12,787 nucleotides of DNA from the NCBI GenBank assembly GCA_036502105.1, contig DASXZE010000057.1, forward strand, positions 1 to 12,787, written 5' to 3'. Shown one piece after another: positions 1-7,498 of this stretch (position 1 is its first letter; each line of letters begins with the position of its first letter). The position numbers and the translations under genes were made by a program. Source of the DNA: Angelobacter sp036502105 (GTDB lineage Bacteria > Acidobacteriota > Terriglobia > Terriglobales > Acidobacteriaceae). The notes under the pieces are model-generated. The model ran no database searches. It had not been told where the DNA came from and saw only the letters and a list, made by a program, of their open reading frames with translations.

Positions 1-1
1 C

Positions 2-556
2 AATCCCCACATGAGCAAGAACGAGAATATTGTCACTGTGGGACGCCTCTGGGACAGCGGCAAAAATGTCTCGCTTCTTTTGCGCCAGCAACTGCCAATG
101 CCTGTACATATTGTTGGCTCAGATCGCCATCCTGAGTCGCAAAGCCAGACGTTTGCCGCCGAAGAGCTCAGCGCCAACGTTCACCTTGAGCCAGAGCAGG
201 ATGAGCGCCAGATCGTCCACACGCTGGCGCGCGCCGGTATCTACGCCGCAACTTCTCAATATGAACCGTTTGGACTAGCTCCGGTGGAAGCCGCTCTCTC
301 ACGCTGCGCCATTGTGGCCAGCGATATTCTAAGCTTCCGCGAGTTATGGGGTGAGGCTGCTATTTTCTTTCGCAACAATGATCCTGAGAGTTTGCTGCAC
401 GCGGTGGAACGGCTTCAAGGTGATTCTGCTTTGCGGCAGATGGAAGGCAATCTGTCTTACCGCCATGCATTACAGCACTTCACTGCTGAGCGGATGGTAG
501 CCAGCTATTTGCGTCTTTACCAGACTCTTGTGCCGGCAAGGGCCATCAGCGCATGA
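2..556 (+). CDS. GT4-type glycosyltransferase, C-terminal part (5' truncated by window edge)
   Basis: This is the nucleotide-sugar-binding half of a GT-B fold glycosyltransferase, expected to transfer a sugar from an activated donor at the cytoplasmic face of the membrane. The frame is open to the left edge. The ATG at position 11 falls just before VTVGRLWDSGKN, the usual first strand of the C-terminal Rossmann domain, so it is almost certainly an internal Met and the true start lies outside the window. Counting from that Met, the EX7E motif is clear (EPFGLAPVE, Glu85 and Glu93), followed by the A-L-S-R-C-A-I-V-A-S-D stretch that contacts the donor. Only about 180 residues remain of a family usually near 350-400. 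The stop overlaps the next start as ATGA, so it is translationally coupled to the CgeB-like gene behind it. The family call is strong; donor and acceptor are unknown. Confidence 0.88.
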   Translation, partial: NPHMSKNENIVTVGRLWDSGKNVSLLLRQQLPMPVHIVGSDRHPESQSQTFAAEELSANVHLEPEQDERQIVHTLARAGIYAATSQYEPFGLAPVEAALSRCAIVASDILSFRELWGEAAIFFRNNDPESLLHAVERLQGDSALRQMEGNLSYRHALQHFTAERMVASYLRLYQTLVPARAISA

Positions 557-1674
557 AACAAAAGCTCAATATCGCCCTGTTTGCGCACTCCATGATTTCT
601 GACTGGAACCATGGCAATGCTCATTTTCTGCGGGGACTCATGCGCGAACTGGTCCGCCTGGGACATCGCGTGCGCTGCTATGAAGAGTTAAGTTCATGGT
701 CGCTCACCAACCTGATGAAGTGTGAAGGCGAGCGCGCCATTGAGGCCATCAATGCTTTCCGTCTGACTTACGCTGAACTGGATATCCGCTTTTATAAATC
801 CGGTGATGATGGGTTCAAGAGTTTTCTGGAAGAAGAACTTAAAGAGACTGACGTGGTTTTGCTGCACGAGTGGAATGACCCAAATGTGGTAAACCAGGTG
901 CTCGCGCTCAAAAAGAAGTTTGGATTTATTGCGCTGTTTCATGACAGTCATCATCGCGCTCACACTAACGCCGGCCAGATCCTGAAATTCCACTTGCAAC
1001 TGGTGGATGGAGTACTCGCCTTCGGCGAAGCGATCCGCCGTATCTATGTGGATGGCTTCGGTGTTTCCAGAGCCTGGACCTTCCATGAAGCGGCAGATGT
1101 GGAGCAGTTCTATCCTCTACAGCGCAAAAAGGAAATTGACGTAATCTGGGTGGGCAACTGGGGTGACGAAGAACGAACTGCCGAACTGGAAGAGTTTCTG
1201 ATTGGCCCTGCGGAGGTGCTGCGTGATTGCCGTGTGGTGGTGCATGGTGTACGCTATCCAGACACTGCGCTCAGCAAACTTGCAGCGGCCAACATTGGTT
1301 ATCGCGGCTATCTGCCCAATCTTTTTTCGCCGCAGGCGTATGCAGAGAGCGTGCTCACTGTGCATATTCCACGGCGGCAATATGCCAACGGACTTGCCGG
1401 TATCCCTACGATTCGCGTTTTTGAAGCGTTGGCCTGCGGCATTCCTTTGGTGTGCTCCCCTTGGCGCGACGAAGAAGGCTTGTTCCGTCCCGGCGAAGAT
1501 TATCTGGTGGTTGAAGACGGCGACGCCATGGCGTCGGAAATAGTGCATCTTATGCGCGATCCCAAGGCGCGGCACCAGCTCGCAGAAAATGGATTGAAGA
1601 CCATTCGCGAGCGCCATACCTGCGCGCATCGCGCGCAACAGTTGATTTCAATTTGCGAGGAGATCGCGGCATGA
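553..1674 (+). CDS. CgeB-like glycosyltransferase, copy 1
   Basis: The 373-residue protein has the look of a GT-B enzyme of the CgeB / Glyco_trans_1_2 type. The N-terminal domain starts with a hydrophobic strand and an S-x-x-S-x-W-x-x-G motif (residues 13-21). The FHDSHH segment (129-134) sits at the domain junction, IDVIWVGNWG (195-204) opens the second Rossmann domain, and the donor-site signature TIRVFEALACG lies at 286-296 with Glu291 as the likely conserved glutamate. No signal peptide or membrane helix is seen, so it should be cytoplasmic. It overlaps the previous gene by ATGA and the next gene also by ATGA, giving a tightly coupled run. A weak AAGGG lies about ten bases before the start. 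It is more diverged from the two following CgeB-like genes than they are from each other. B. subtilis CgeB is linked to the spore outer layer, but this context suggests general surface-glycan synthesis. Specific sugar unknown. Confidence 0.85.
   Translation: MKQKLNIALFAHSMISDWNHGNAHFLRGLMRELVRLGHRVRCYEELSSWSLTNLMKCEGERAIEAINAFRLTYAELDIRFYKSGDDGFKSFLEEELKETDVVLLHEWNDPNVVNQVLALKKKFGFIALFHDSHHRAHTNAGQILKFHLQLVDGVLAFGEAIRRIYVDGFGVSRAWTFHEAADVEQFYPLQRKKEIDVIWVGNWGDEERTAELEEFLIGPAEVLRDCRVVVHGVRYPDTALSKLAAANIGYRGYLPNLFSPQAYAESVLTVHIPRRQYANGLAGIPTIRVFEALACGIPLVCSPWRDEEGLFRPGEDYLVVEDGDAMASEIVHLMRDPKARHQLAENGLKTIRERHTCAHRAQQLISICEEIAA
1657..1662 (+). promoter_or_regulatory. Shine-Dalgarno GAGGAG deciding the start of the second CgeB-like gene
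   Basis: GAGGAG lies eight bases before the ATG at 1671, inside the end of the preceding gene. An in-frame TTG at 1653 would begin upstream of this site and has no ribosome-binding site of its own. The ATG also forms an ATGA overlap with the preceding stop and gives an N-terminus (MRIFAFGSS) that matches the paralogue at 2862 (MKLVIFGLS). Confidence 0.8.
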
Positions 1675-2753
1675 GGATTTTTGCTTTCGGCTCCAGCATT
1701 ACGTCATCCTACTGGAATGGAGCAGCCACATATTATCGCGGCATCTATAAGCAGCTGCATGCGCTGGGCCATGAAATTACGTTCGCCGAACCAGACGCCT
1801 ATGGCCGTCAGCAAAAGCGCGACAGCGGCGACTTCTCTTACGTAAACAGCGTGATCTATAAAACCGCTGACGAGATTCCTGCACTGCTTCGCCACGCAGC
1901 TAAATGCGATCTGGTGATCAAGCACAGCGGTGTCGGCGTGTTCGATGAACTGTTGGAAGAGAGAGTGCTTGAGTGCCAGTCTGAGAATACAAGAATCGCC
2001 TTCTGGGACGTGGACGCTCCCGCAACGCTAGCACGCCTGGAAACAAATCCTGCTGATCCATTTCGTAAGCTGATCCCGGAATATGATTTCATTCTGACCT
2101 ATGGCGGCGGCGCACCTGTGATGGAGCACTATCAGCGCCTTTCTGCGGCCAACTGCCATCCAATTTACAACGCGCTCGATCCACAAACGCATTTTCCTGT
2201 CCCGCCCGATCCTGCTTTTTACTGTGATCTTTTATTTGTTGGCCATCGGCTGTCTGACCGTGAGCGCCGCGTGCAGGAATTTTTTCTGCGCGCTGCGGAG
2301 CTTGCTCCTGATCTGCAATTTGCTCTGGGTGGCGAAGGCTGGGAAGGCAAGCGAATACCCGCGAATGTGCGCTGGATTGGCCACGTTGGCACCGACGATC
2401 ACAACCGCATGAACTGTTCCGTGCGCATGGTGTTGAACATTAATCGTGACTCCATGGCGGGCGTAGGCTTCTCGCCGCCAACACGAGTTTTTGAGGCTGC
2501 GGGCGCAGGTGCGTGCTTAATTACCGACCAATGGGCCGGCATTGAGATGTTCTTCGCGCCGGAGAAAGAAATTCTGGTAGCCAGTAGCGCTGAAGAAATT
2601 GTGGCTTACTTGCGGACAATCTCTCAACCAGCAGCAAAGCAAATTGGCGAAAACATGCGGCAACGGGCTTTGCGCGACCACACATACGCCCTGCGCGCGC
2701 AAGAATTTGATGCGATCATGAAGAATGCTGTGGCAGAGCAGTTAGCGAGTTGA
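1671..2753 (+). CDS. CgeB-like glycosyltransferase, copy 2
   Basis: The 360-residue protein is a predicted cytoplasmic GT-B glycosyltransferase of the CgeB type. Visible marks are FGSSITSSYWNG near the N-terminus (6-17), a D-V-D-A-P motif at 113-117, LLFVGHR (187-192) opening the second domain, and the donor-site signature TRVFEAAGAG at 271-280 with Glu275. The region after it (QWAGIEMFFAPEKEILV) matches the equivalent region of the next gene, and both end in a similar RAQEFD/E segment, so these two are the closest pair in the trio. The start was set at the ATG overlapping the preceding stop because of the GAGGAG eight bases upstream. It is followed by a 108-base intergenic stretch carrying a repeat array. 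Acceptor and donor sugars cannot be inferred. Confidence 0.86.
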   Translation: MRIFAFGSSITSSYWNGAATYYRGIYKQLHALGHEITFAEPDAYGRQQKRDSGDFSYVNSVIYKTADEIPALLRHAAKCDLVIKHSGVGVFDELLEERVLECQSENTRIAFWDVDAPATLARLETNPADPFRKLIPEYDFILTYGGGAPVMEHYQRLSAANCHPIYNALDPQTHFPVPPDPAFYCDLLFVGHRLSDRERRVQEFFLRAAELAPDLQFALGGEGWEGKRIPANVRWIGHVGTDDHNRMNCSVRMVLNINRDSMAGVGFSPPTRVFEAAGAGACLITDQWAGIEMFFAPEKEILVASSAEEIVAYLRTISQPAAKQIGENMRQRALRDHTYALRAQEFDAIMKNAVAEQLAS

Positions 2754-2773
2754 AGCTAGATAAAAGATTATGA

Positions 2774-2795
2774 GTGGCTTGCTGCTTATAGCCAC
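2774..2795 (+). other. Small inverted repeat after the second CgeB-like gene
   Basis: GTGGCT (2774-2779) and AGCCAC (2790-2795) form a six-base-pair stem with a ten-base loop, about twenty bases after the stop codon. No T-run follows, so it is not a convincing intrinsic terminator. It may be an attenuating or mRNA-end-protecting hairpin, or chance. Confidence 0.3.
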
Positions 2796-2804
2796 GAATT
2801 ACAA

Positions 2805-2846
2805 GCTAATTGCTAAGGGCTAATTGCTAAGGGCTAATTGCTAATT
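2805..2846 (+). repeat. Tandem heptamer array, three copies of a 14-base unit
   Basis: Two perfect copies of GCTAATTGCTAAGG (2805-2818, 2819-2832) are followed by a third ending TT instead of GG (2833-2846). Each unit is two heptamers sharing the core GCTAA. Degenerate CTAAC/CTAC/CTAG pieces continue to the ATG at 2862, and AAGCTA (2803-2808) with TAGCTT (2856-2861) bracket the block as an inverted pair. It occupies the place where a ribosome-binding site would be expected, and none is visible. It could arise by replication slippage, affect expression of the gene behind it, or belong to a dispersed family of AT-rich repeats. Confidence 0.85.
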
Positions 2847-2861
2847 ACTAACTACTAGCTT

Positions 2862-3965
2862 ATGAAACTAGTCATCTTCGGGCTTTCGATCACTTCGTCC
2901 TGGGGCAACGGACACGCCACCACGTTCCGTGCGCTGTGCCAGGCGCTGCACCGTCGCGGACACCGGATTGTTTTCTTTGAACACAATCTGGAGTGGTACC
3001 AGAATAATCGCGACCTGCCTGATCCGCCATATTGCGAGCTGAAAGTGTTTGAAAGCTGGCAAGAGGTTCTGCCTTCTGTCCGGGCCGAGCTGCTGGACGC
3101 AGATGTTGCCATGGTCGGCTCGTATTTTCCTGATGGCATTGCCGCACTGGAAGAAGTGTTCGCTTCCAATGTCCCGGTAAAAACTTTTTATGACATTGAT
3201 ACGCCGGTCACGGTCCGGAGCCTGAGCGAGCATGGAAGAGCGGATTATCTGCTCAAGCCGTACCTTCCTGAACTGGACATTTATTTCAGCTTTACAGGCG
3301 GCCCCATGCTGCAAAGGCTGGAACAGGATATGGGCGCGCCATTTGCTGTGCCACTGTATTGCTCGGTAGATCCAGAGAGGCATCGCGAGCTTCCGGTGAA
3401 TCCCCGCTTTGCCTGCGACATGAGTTATATGGGCACGTATGCGGCTGACCGTCAGCCGAAGATAGAAGAGCTTCTGTGTATTCCTGCGCGCCAGCTTGCA
3501 CAACAAAAATTCATCGTGGCTGGGCCGCAGTATCCTGCGCATATAGCATGGCCTGGGAATGTTGAACGCATTGTGCATCTGGGTCCGCAATACCATCCGG
3601 GGCTTTATAGTTCTTCTCGCATCACGCTCAACGTAACGCGACGCGAGATGGTAATTGCCGGGTACTCGCCGTCCGTGCGTTTATTTGAAGCAGCGGCTTG
3701 CGGTGCCGCCATTGTGTCTGACGTCTGGCCTGGAATCGAAACTTTTTTTGAACCTGGCCAGGAAATTCTGTTGTCCACGGGGAGTGATGATGTGGTGCGG
3801 TATCTTCGCGACTATGACGCAGCAGAATTGCAGCGCATTGGCCGTGCGGCCCGTGAACGCGTGCTGAGCAGCCATACCAATGACGTTCGCGCCCAGGAAT
3901 TTGAGCTGGCAGTAGAAACTGCTACGAGCATGAGCAAACAAGCCAGCGCTCTCGCCACAAGCTAA
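2862..3965 (+). CDS. CgeB-like glycosyltransferase, copy 3
   Basis: The 367-residue protein is a third GT-B enzyme of the CgeB type and a clear paralogue of the gene before it. FGLSITSSWGNGHAT (6-20) matches FGSSITSSYWNGAAT there, D-I-D-T-P (111-115) matches D-V-D-A-P, and SVRLFEAAACG (271-281, Glu276) is the donor-site signature. The C-terminal RAQEFE segment is also shared. There is no signal peptide or membrane span, so a cytoplasmic enzyme is expected. Unlike its neighbours it does not overlap the preceding gene: 108 bases with a heptamer repeat array lie in between, and no Shine-Dalgarno is seen before the ATG. The start is supported by the alignment of its first residues with the paralogue. 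A long hairpin follows directly after the stop. It probably arose by tandem duplication; the exact sugar transferred is unknown. Confidence 0.86.
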   Translation: MKLVIFGLSITSSWGNGHATTFRALCQALHRRGHRIVFFEHNLEWYQNNRDLPDPPYCELKVFESWQEVLPSVRAELLDADVAMVGSYFPDGIAALEEVFASNVPVKTFYDIDTPVTVRSLSEHGRADYLLKPYLPELDIYFSFTGGPMLQRLEQDMGAPFAVPLYCSVDPERHRELPVNPRFACDMSYMGTYAADRQPKIEELLCIPARQLAQQKFIVAGPQYPAHIAWPGNVERIVHLGPQYHPGLYSSSRITLNVTRREMVIAGYSPSVRLFEAAACGAAIVSDVWPGIETFFEPGQEILLSTGSDDVVRYLRDYDAAELQRIGRAARERVLSSHTNDVRAQEFELAVETATSMSKQASALATS

Positions 3966-3966
3966 A

Positions 3967-4006
3967 GCTGAAATCTTGCGCGTAAAAACTTGCAATTGAT
4001 TTCAGC
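3967..4006 (+). terminator. Long stem-loop after the third CgeB-like gene (possible terminator or RNA-stabilising hairpin)
   Basis: GCTGAAATC (3967-3975) and GATTTCAGC (3998-4006) are perfect nine-base complements starting one base after the stop codon. An inner TTGC/GCAA pair (3976-3979, 3992-3995) extends the stem past a two-base bulge, leaving a twelve-base loop. The downstream sequence lacks a T-run, so classic rho-independent termination is not assured. It most likely marks the 3' end of the first glycosyltransferase transcript or protects it from exonucleases. Confidence 0.5.
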
Positions 4007-4063
4007 CCATTTCCTGCTCACAAAACTCTCCAGTCCCCTCACGATAAGGGAACCTACGCAAAG

Positions 4064-4087
4064 CAGAGTTCCTACACCCCCAGAGTT
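4064..4087 (+). repeat. Direct repeat CAGAGTT-N10-CAGAGTT upstream of the GT4 gene
   Basis: Two identical heptamers (4064-4070 and 4081-4087) are spaced 17 bases start to start, about 50 bases before the ATG at 4135. Same-face paired sites of this kind can be operators, but no convincing promoter hexamers were found around them, so this may be coincidence. Confidence 0.25.
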
Positions 4088-4134
4088 GGATTCCGCATCC
4101 TATTAGAAGATCCGCATTAAAAGCCCTTAACCCT

Positions 4135-5181
4135 ATGAGAATTGCCATTATTGCGCCACCCTTCATTGCCGTTCCTCCGAAAAAATATGGAGGGACAGAG
4201 TTGTTCGTCGCTGAACTGGCGCGCGGGCTCCAGTTGCAAAATATTGATGTCACCGTTTACACAAACGGTGAATCCACCATTGACGTTCCTGTCAAATGGC
4301 TTTATCCCCAAAGCGAATGGCCGCTACGAGGCGAAGTGGAAGCGGCGCTAAAGGGATTGAATCATTTTTCCTGGGCCATCAAAGACGCAATGCGGGAAGC
4401 TGATCTGATCCACGTGAACAGCGCTCCCGGTCTGAGCTTTGCCCGGTTTACGGACGTGCCCATGGTTTACACCGTCCATCACGCGTACGATGCGCCACTG
4501 TCAGAGTTTTATGAATCTTATCCTGAAGCTTCATATGTAACCATCAGTGATTTTCAGCGCACCAAGTTGAGCATGCCAGACATGCGGACGATCCATCATG
4601 GAATTGATCCATCACTTTATCCCGTGCCAGATGGGAAACGAGAGTACCTGAGTTTTCTAGGACGGATTGCGCCATCCAAGGGAACGCACCTGGCAATTGA
4701 GATAGCGAAGAAGGCCGGCATTCCGTTGAAAATTGCGGGTGAGATACAGCCCATCAACAAAGATTATTGGGAGTCCAAGGTAAAGCCGCACGTGGACGGC
4801 AAATTTATTGAGTACGTAGGTGAAGTTGGCCTGGAAGAGAAAGGCAATTTTCTGGGCAACTCAGTGGCCATGCTTTTTCCTTTGCAATGGGATGAACCCT
4901 TTGGGCTGGTCATGATTGAAGCCATGGCTTGTGGAACCCCAGTGCTGTCGCTCCCTGGCGGTTCGGTTCCAGAAGTAGTAAAAGAAGGTGTGAGCGGCTA
5001 CGTGCGTAAAACGACGGGTGAGCTTGCTGCATGCGCCAAAGATTTGAAGATTCCAACCCAGGGTGTTCGCGGCTATATGGAAAAATTCTTTTCCGTGGAC
5101 CGCATGACGCAGGATTACATCAAACTCTATAGCGAACTTCTGCGGGACGGTGTGGCAGAAGCGGAGCAGATTGTGGCATGA
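4135..5181 (+). CDS. GT4-family glycosyltransferase
   Basis: The 348-residue protein is a complete retaining-type GT-B glycosyltransferase of family GT4. The N-terminal acceptor domain has the typical MRIAIIAPP strand and the Y-G-G-T-E loop (18-22). VTISDFQR (135-142) and IHHGID (153-158) mark the inter-domain region. LSFLGRIAPSKG (172-183) opens the donor domain, and the EX7E motif is EPFGLVMIE (Glu254, Glu262), followed by AMACGTPVL and the G-G-S-V-P-E loop. It should act in the cytoplasm on a nucleotide-diphospho-sugar. It starts 169 bases after the CgeB-like trio and its stop overlaps the next start by ATGA, pairing it with a debranching-type glucosidase. This suggests both act on the same alpha-glucan or oligosaccharide. 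No clear Shine-Dalgarno precedes the ATG, but the start gives the canonical family N-terminus. Substrate is unknown. Confidence 0.9.
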   Translation: MRIAIIAPPFIAVPPKKYGGTELFVAELARGLQLQNIDVTVYTNGESTIDVPVKWLYPQSEWPLRGEVEAALKGLNHFSWAIKDAMREADLIHVNSAPGLSFARFTDVPMVYTVHHAYDAPLSEFYESYPEASYVTISDFQRTKLSMPDMRTIHHGIDPSLYPVPDGKREYLSFLGRIAPSKGTHLAIEIAKKAGIPLKIAGEIQPINKDYWESKVKPHVDGKFIEYVGEVGLEEKGNFLGNSVAMLFPLQWDEPFGLVMIEAMACGTPVLSLPGGSVPEVVKEGVSGYVRKTTGELAACAKDLKIPTQGVRGYMEKFFSVDRMTQDYIKLYSELLRDGVAEAEQIVA

Positions 5182-7394
5182 GCGCTAAACTTACGATTGC
5201 GCATTCTGATTGGGTAGAGATTGCGGCGCCGTATCCGGAGCCGCGGCTGGCTTACCAGAATGCAGAGCCGCGCAAGGTCAACAACCTCACGTTGATTGAC
5301 GGCAAGACTTTTCTCTCCACCACTGTAGCAGGTGACATTATGCCGCCCGGTGCGCCGGATGTTGGCTTCTTCCATGACGACACGCGCTTTCTCAGCCGGC
5401 TGGAGCTTCGTGTGGATGGTTACCGGACCGTGGTGCTTTCTTCCAGCACGGAGCAGACATTTGCGTCACAGATAGAACTCACCACCGGCAAGAGCACCAT
5501 GCGTGAGACCTATGAGATTCCTGAGAACTCGGTACATATTCGCCGTGAGCAGCTCTTATCTTCTGAAACGCTCTTTGATAATTTTTCTTTTGAAAATTTC
5601 AACTTCCATGAACTCGAGCTCTCCATTGAGCTGGCTTACGAAGCCGATTTCATGGATGTCTTCCAGGTCCGCGGTGTAGCGCGGCAAAAACTTGGCCGCT
5701 ATTTTCAGCCGATTGTTGGGAAAGATTCCATTGTTTTCCATTACTGCGGATTGGACCGCGTTTCACGCGAGACCGTGATTCATCTCTCGCCTGAACCAGA
5801 TTCCGTTGACGGCACCACGGCGCGCTGGAAGCTGCGTCTGCCGCCTTTCCGGCGTTTTCAACTGCAAACCACGATTGTTCCGCATGTGGAAGGGAAGCGC
5901 TCGCGCTCAGTGCAGCCTGACTTTGCGCAGCAACTGCGGCTGCGGCGTGAGGCGTTGGCCGAGTGGGCGTCGCGCTCCACCAGCTTCAGCTCCAACAATG
6001 GCATTTTTAGCCAGATGATTGAGACTTGCAAAGGTGATTTTCACGCATTGCAAATTCCTGAGGCGAAGGAGCGCGTGATTGCTGCCGGCATTCCGTGGTT
6101 CGCCACCATGTTTGGCCGCGATTCAATCATTGCTGCTTATCAATCGCTCATGTTGAATCCGCAGTTGGCCGTGGAAACGTTGCGCGTGCTGGCGATGCAT
6201 CAAGGCAAAGAGAAAAATGACTGGCGCGATGAAGAGCCGGGCAAGATTCTGCACGAGTATCGCGAAGGTGAGATGACGCGGGCCGGTGAGATGCCTTTTG
6301 GTCCATATTACGGGTCAGTGGACGCGACGCCGCTCTGGCTCATCCTGCTAAGTGAGACTTTCAACTGGACGGCCGACGAGCAACTGGTGAAAGACATGCT
6401 CCCACACGCGTACCGTGCGCTGGAGTGGATTGATCTGCATGGCGACCTTGATGGCGACGGCTTTGTGGAGTATCAGCGCCGTTCGCAGAAAGGCCTGGCG
6501 AACCAGGGCTGGAAGGATTCCTGGGACGCCATTATGCACAGTGATGGCGAGGTGGCTAAAACGCCGATCGCGTTGTGCGAAGTTCAAGGCTATGTCTATG
6601 AAGCCAAGTTCCGCATGGCTTCATTGCTACGATCTTTTGGCGACACCAAGACGGCTGACCGGCTGAAAAAAGAAGCAGCGGAGATGGCCAAGCGATTTGA
6701 AAAAGCCTTCTGGATGCCGAAGCTGGGTTTTTACGCCATGGCGCTGGACCGCGACAAGCGGCAGACACAGGTGATCTCATCGAACCCCGGGCAATTGCTT
6801 TTTACCCGCATGCTGCCGCAGGAGCGGGGCCGGACCATTACGCAGCGATTTATGCGTGACGATATGTTTTCTGGATGGGGTTGGCGCACCATGTCTCGCG
6901 ATGAGCGTGTCTTCAATCCACTCAGCTACCATCGCGGATCCATCTGGCCGCATGACAATTCGCTGATTGCGCATGGCATGTCGCTGTATGAATTTCGCGA
7001 ACCGGCCAATCAACTTTTCAGTGCGCTCTTTCAGGCGGCGCTCAAGTTCCGCGATTATCGCTTGCCCGAACTCTTTTGCGGTATTGAACGGCGCGAGCAT
7101 GATGATCCGGTGCAGTATCCGGTTTCCTGTTCGCCGCAGGCGTGGGCGTCTGGCACGGCCTTTCTTTTGCTGATGTCAGTATTGGGAATCCGCCCTAGCG
7201 CACCGAGAAAAGAAATGAATATTGTGAACCCATCACTGCCGGATTTCCTTGACCACCTGAGCATCCGCAATATGCGCGTGGGCAACAGCCGCATTGGGCT
7301 CGATTTCAACCGGCACGGCGACCGCACGTTCTGCAATGTGGTGGATATTGAAGGCGACAAGTTGCTGGTGAATGTAGCGTTTAAGAAGCGCTAA
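5178..7394 (+). CDS. Amylo-alpha-1,6-glucosidase / glycogen-debranching-type glycoside hydrolase
   Basis: The 738-residue protein has the two-part architecture of bacterial debranching-enzyme-like proteins. A beta-rich N-terminal domain (about 38-240, with DGKTFLST and DVGFFHDDTRFLSRLEL) is followed by an alpha/alpha toroid catalytic domain (about 275-670). Signature segments are GRDSII (313-318), LHEYREGE (358-365), DATPLW (382-387), QGWKDSWD (443-450) and HRGSIWPHDN (585-594). The acidic residues in these segments are the candidate catalytic and sugar-contact groups. A small C-terminal beta-like tail (about 685-738) is usual for the family. No signal peptide is seen, so it is predicted cytoplasmic. 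Homologues are annotated as acting on alpha-1,6 branches of glycogen, but several relatives act on other alpha-glycosides, so the substrate is uncertain. It overlaps the GT4 gene by ATGA. A tight GCTAAA-GGT-TTTAGC hairpin (7390-7404) spans the stop codon, without a T-run. Confidence 0.9.
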   Translation: MSAKLTIAHSDWVEIAAPYPEPRLAYQNAEPRKVNNLTLIDGKTFLSTTVAGDIMPPGAPDVGFFHDDTRFLSRLELRVDGYRTVVLSSSTEQTFASQIELTTGKSTMRETYEIPENSVHIRREQLLSSETLFDNFSFENFNFHELELSIELAYEADFMDVFQVRGVARQKLGRYFQPIVGKDSIVFHYCGLDRVSRETVIHLSPEPDSVDGTTARWKLRLPPFRRFQLQTTIVPHVEGKRSRSVQPDFAQQLRLRREALAEWASRSTSFSSNNGIFSQMIETCKGDFHALQIPEAKERVIAAGIPWFATMFGRDSIIAAYQSLMLNPQLAVETLRVLAMHQGKEKNDWRDEEPGKILHEYREGEMTRAGEMPFGPYYGSVDATPLWLILLSETFNWTADEQLVKDMLPHAYRALEWIDLHGDLDGDGFVEYQRRSQKGLANQGWKDSWDAIMHSDGEVAKTPIALCEVQGYVYEAKFRMASLLRSFGDTKTADRLKKEAAEMAKRFEKAFWMPKLGFYAMALDRDKRQTQVISSNPGQLLFTRMLPQERGRTITQRFMRDDMFSGWGWRTMSRDERVFNPLSYHRGSIWPHDNSLIAHGMSLYEFREPANQLFSALFQAALKFRDYRLPELFCGIERREHDDPVQYPVSCSPQAWASGTAFLLLMSVLGIRPSAPRKEMNIVNPSLPDFLDHLSIRNMRVGNSRIGLDFNRHGDRTFCNVVDIEGDKLLVNVAFKKR

Positions 7395-7435
7395 AGGTTT
7401 TAGCCGCCTGTAGAACCATGTTCATCAACCAAATG

Positions 7436-7464
7436 TTGCGTGCGGCGTTTCCAGCATTTAAATT
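7436..7464 (+). promoter_or_regulatory. Weak candidate promoter for the CDGSH gene
   Basis: TTGCGT (7436-7441), a 17-base spacer and TAAATT (7459-7464) lie 34 bases before the start of the CDGSH gene. The hexamers match the sigma-70 consensus at only 3/6 and 4/6. The call rests mainly on the gene appearing to be its own transcription unit. Confidence 0.3.
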
Positions 7465-7486
7465 GAATGAGCATTAGAAACCCGCG

Positions 7487-7491
7487 GGAGG
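7487..7491 (+). promoter_or_regulatory. Strong Shine-Dalgarno (GGAGG) of the CDGSH gene
   Basis: GGAGG within GGGAGGGA sits seven bases before the ATG at 7499. It is the strongest ribosome-binding site in the window; most other genes here have weak ones or none. It fixes the start and suggests comparatively high translation of this small protein. Confidence 0.85.
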
Positions 7492-7498
7492 GAACTAA

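Noticed and set aside
1117..1638. Minus-strand open frame of 173 codons opposite the first CgeB-like gene
   Set aside because: Antisense shadow without a ribosome-binding site or recognisable protein features.
1653..1670. Upstream TTG start extending the second CgeB-like gene by six residues
   Set aside because: The GAGGAG ribosome-binding site lies inside this extension and points to the ATG at 1671, which also aligns with the paralogue.
2868..3596. Minus-strand open frame of 242 codons opposite the third CgeB-like gene
   Set aside because: It shadows a clear glycosyltransferase; the composition is rich in His/Arg/Cys/Gln with no motif and there is no start signal.
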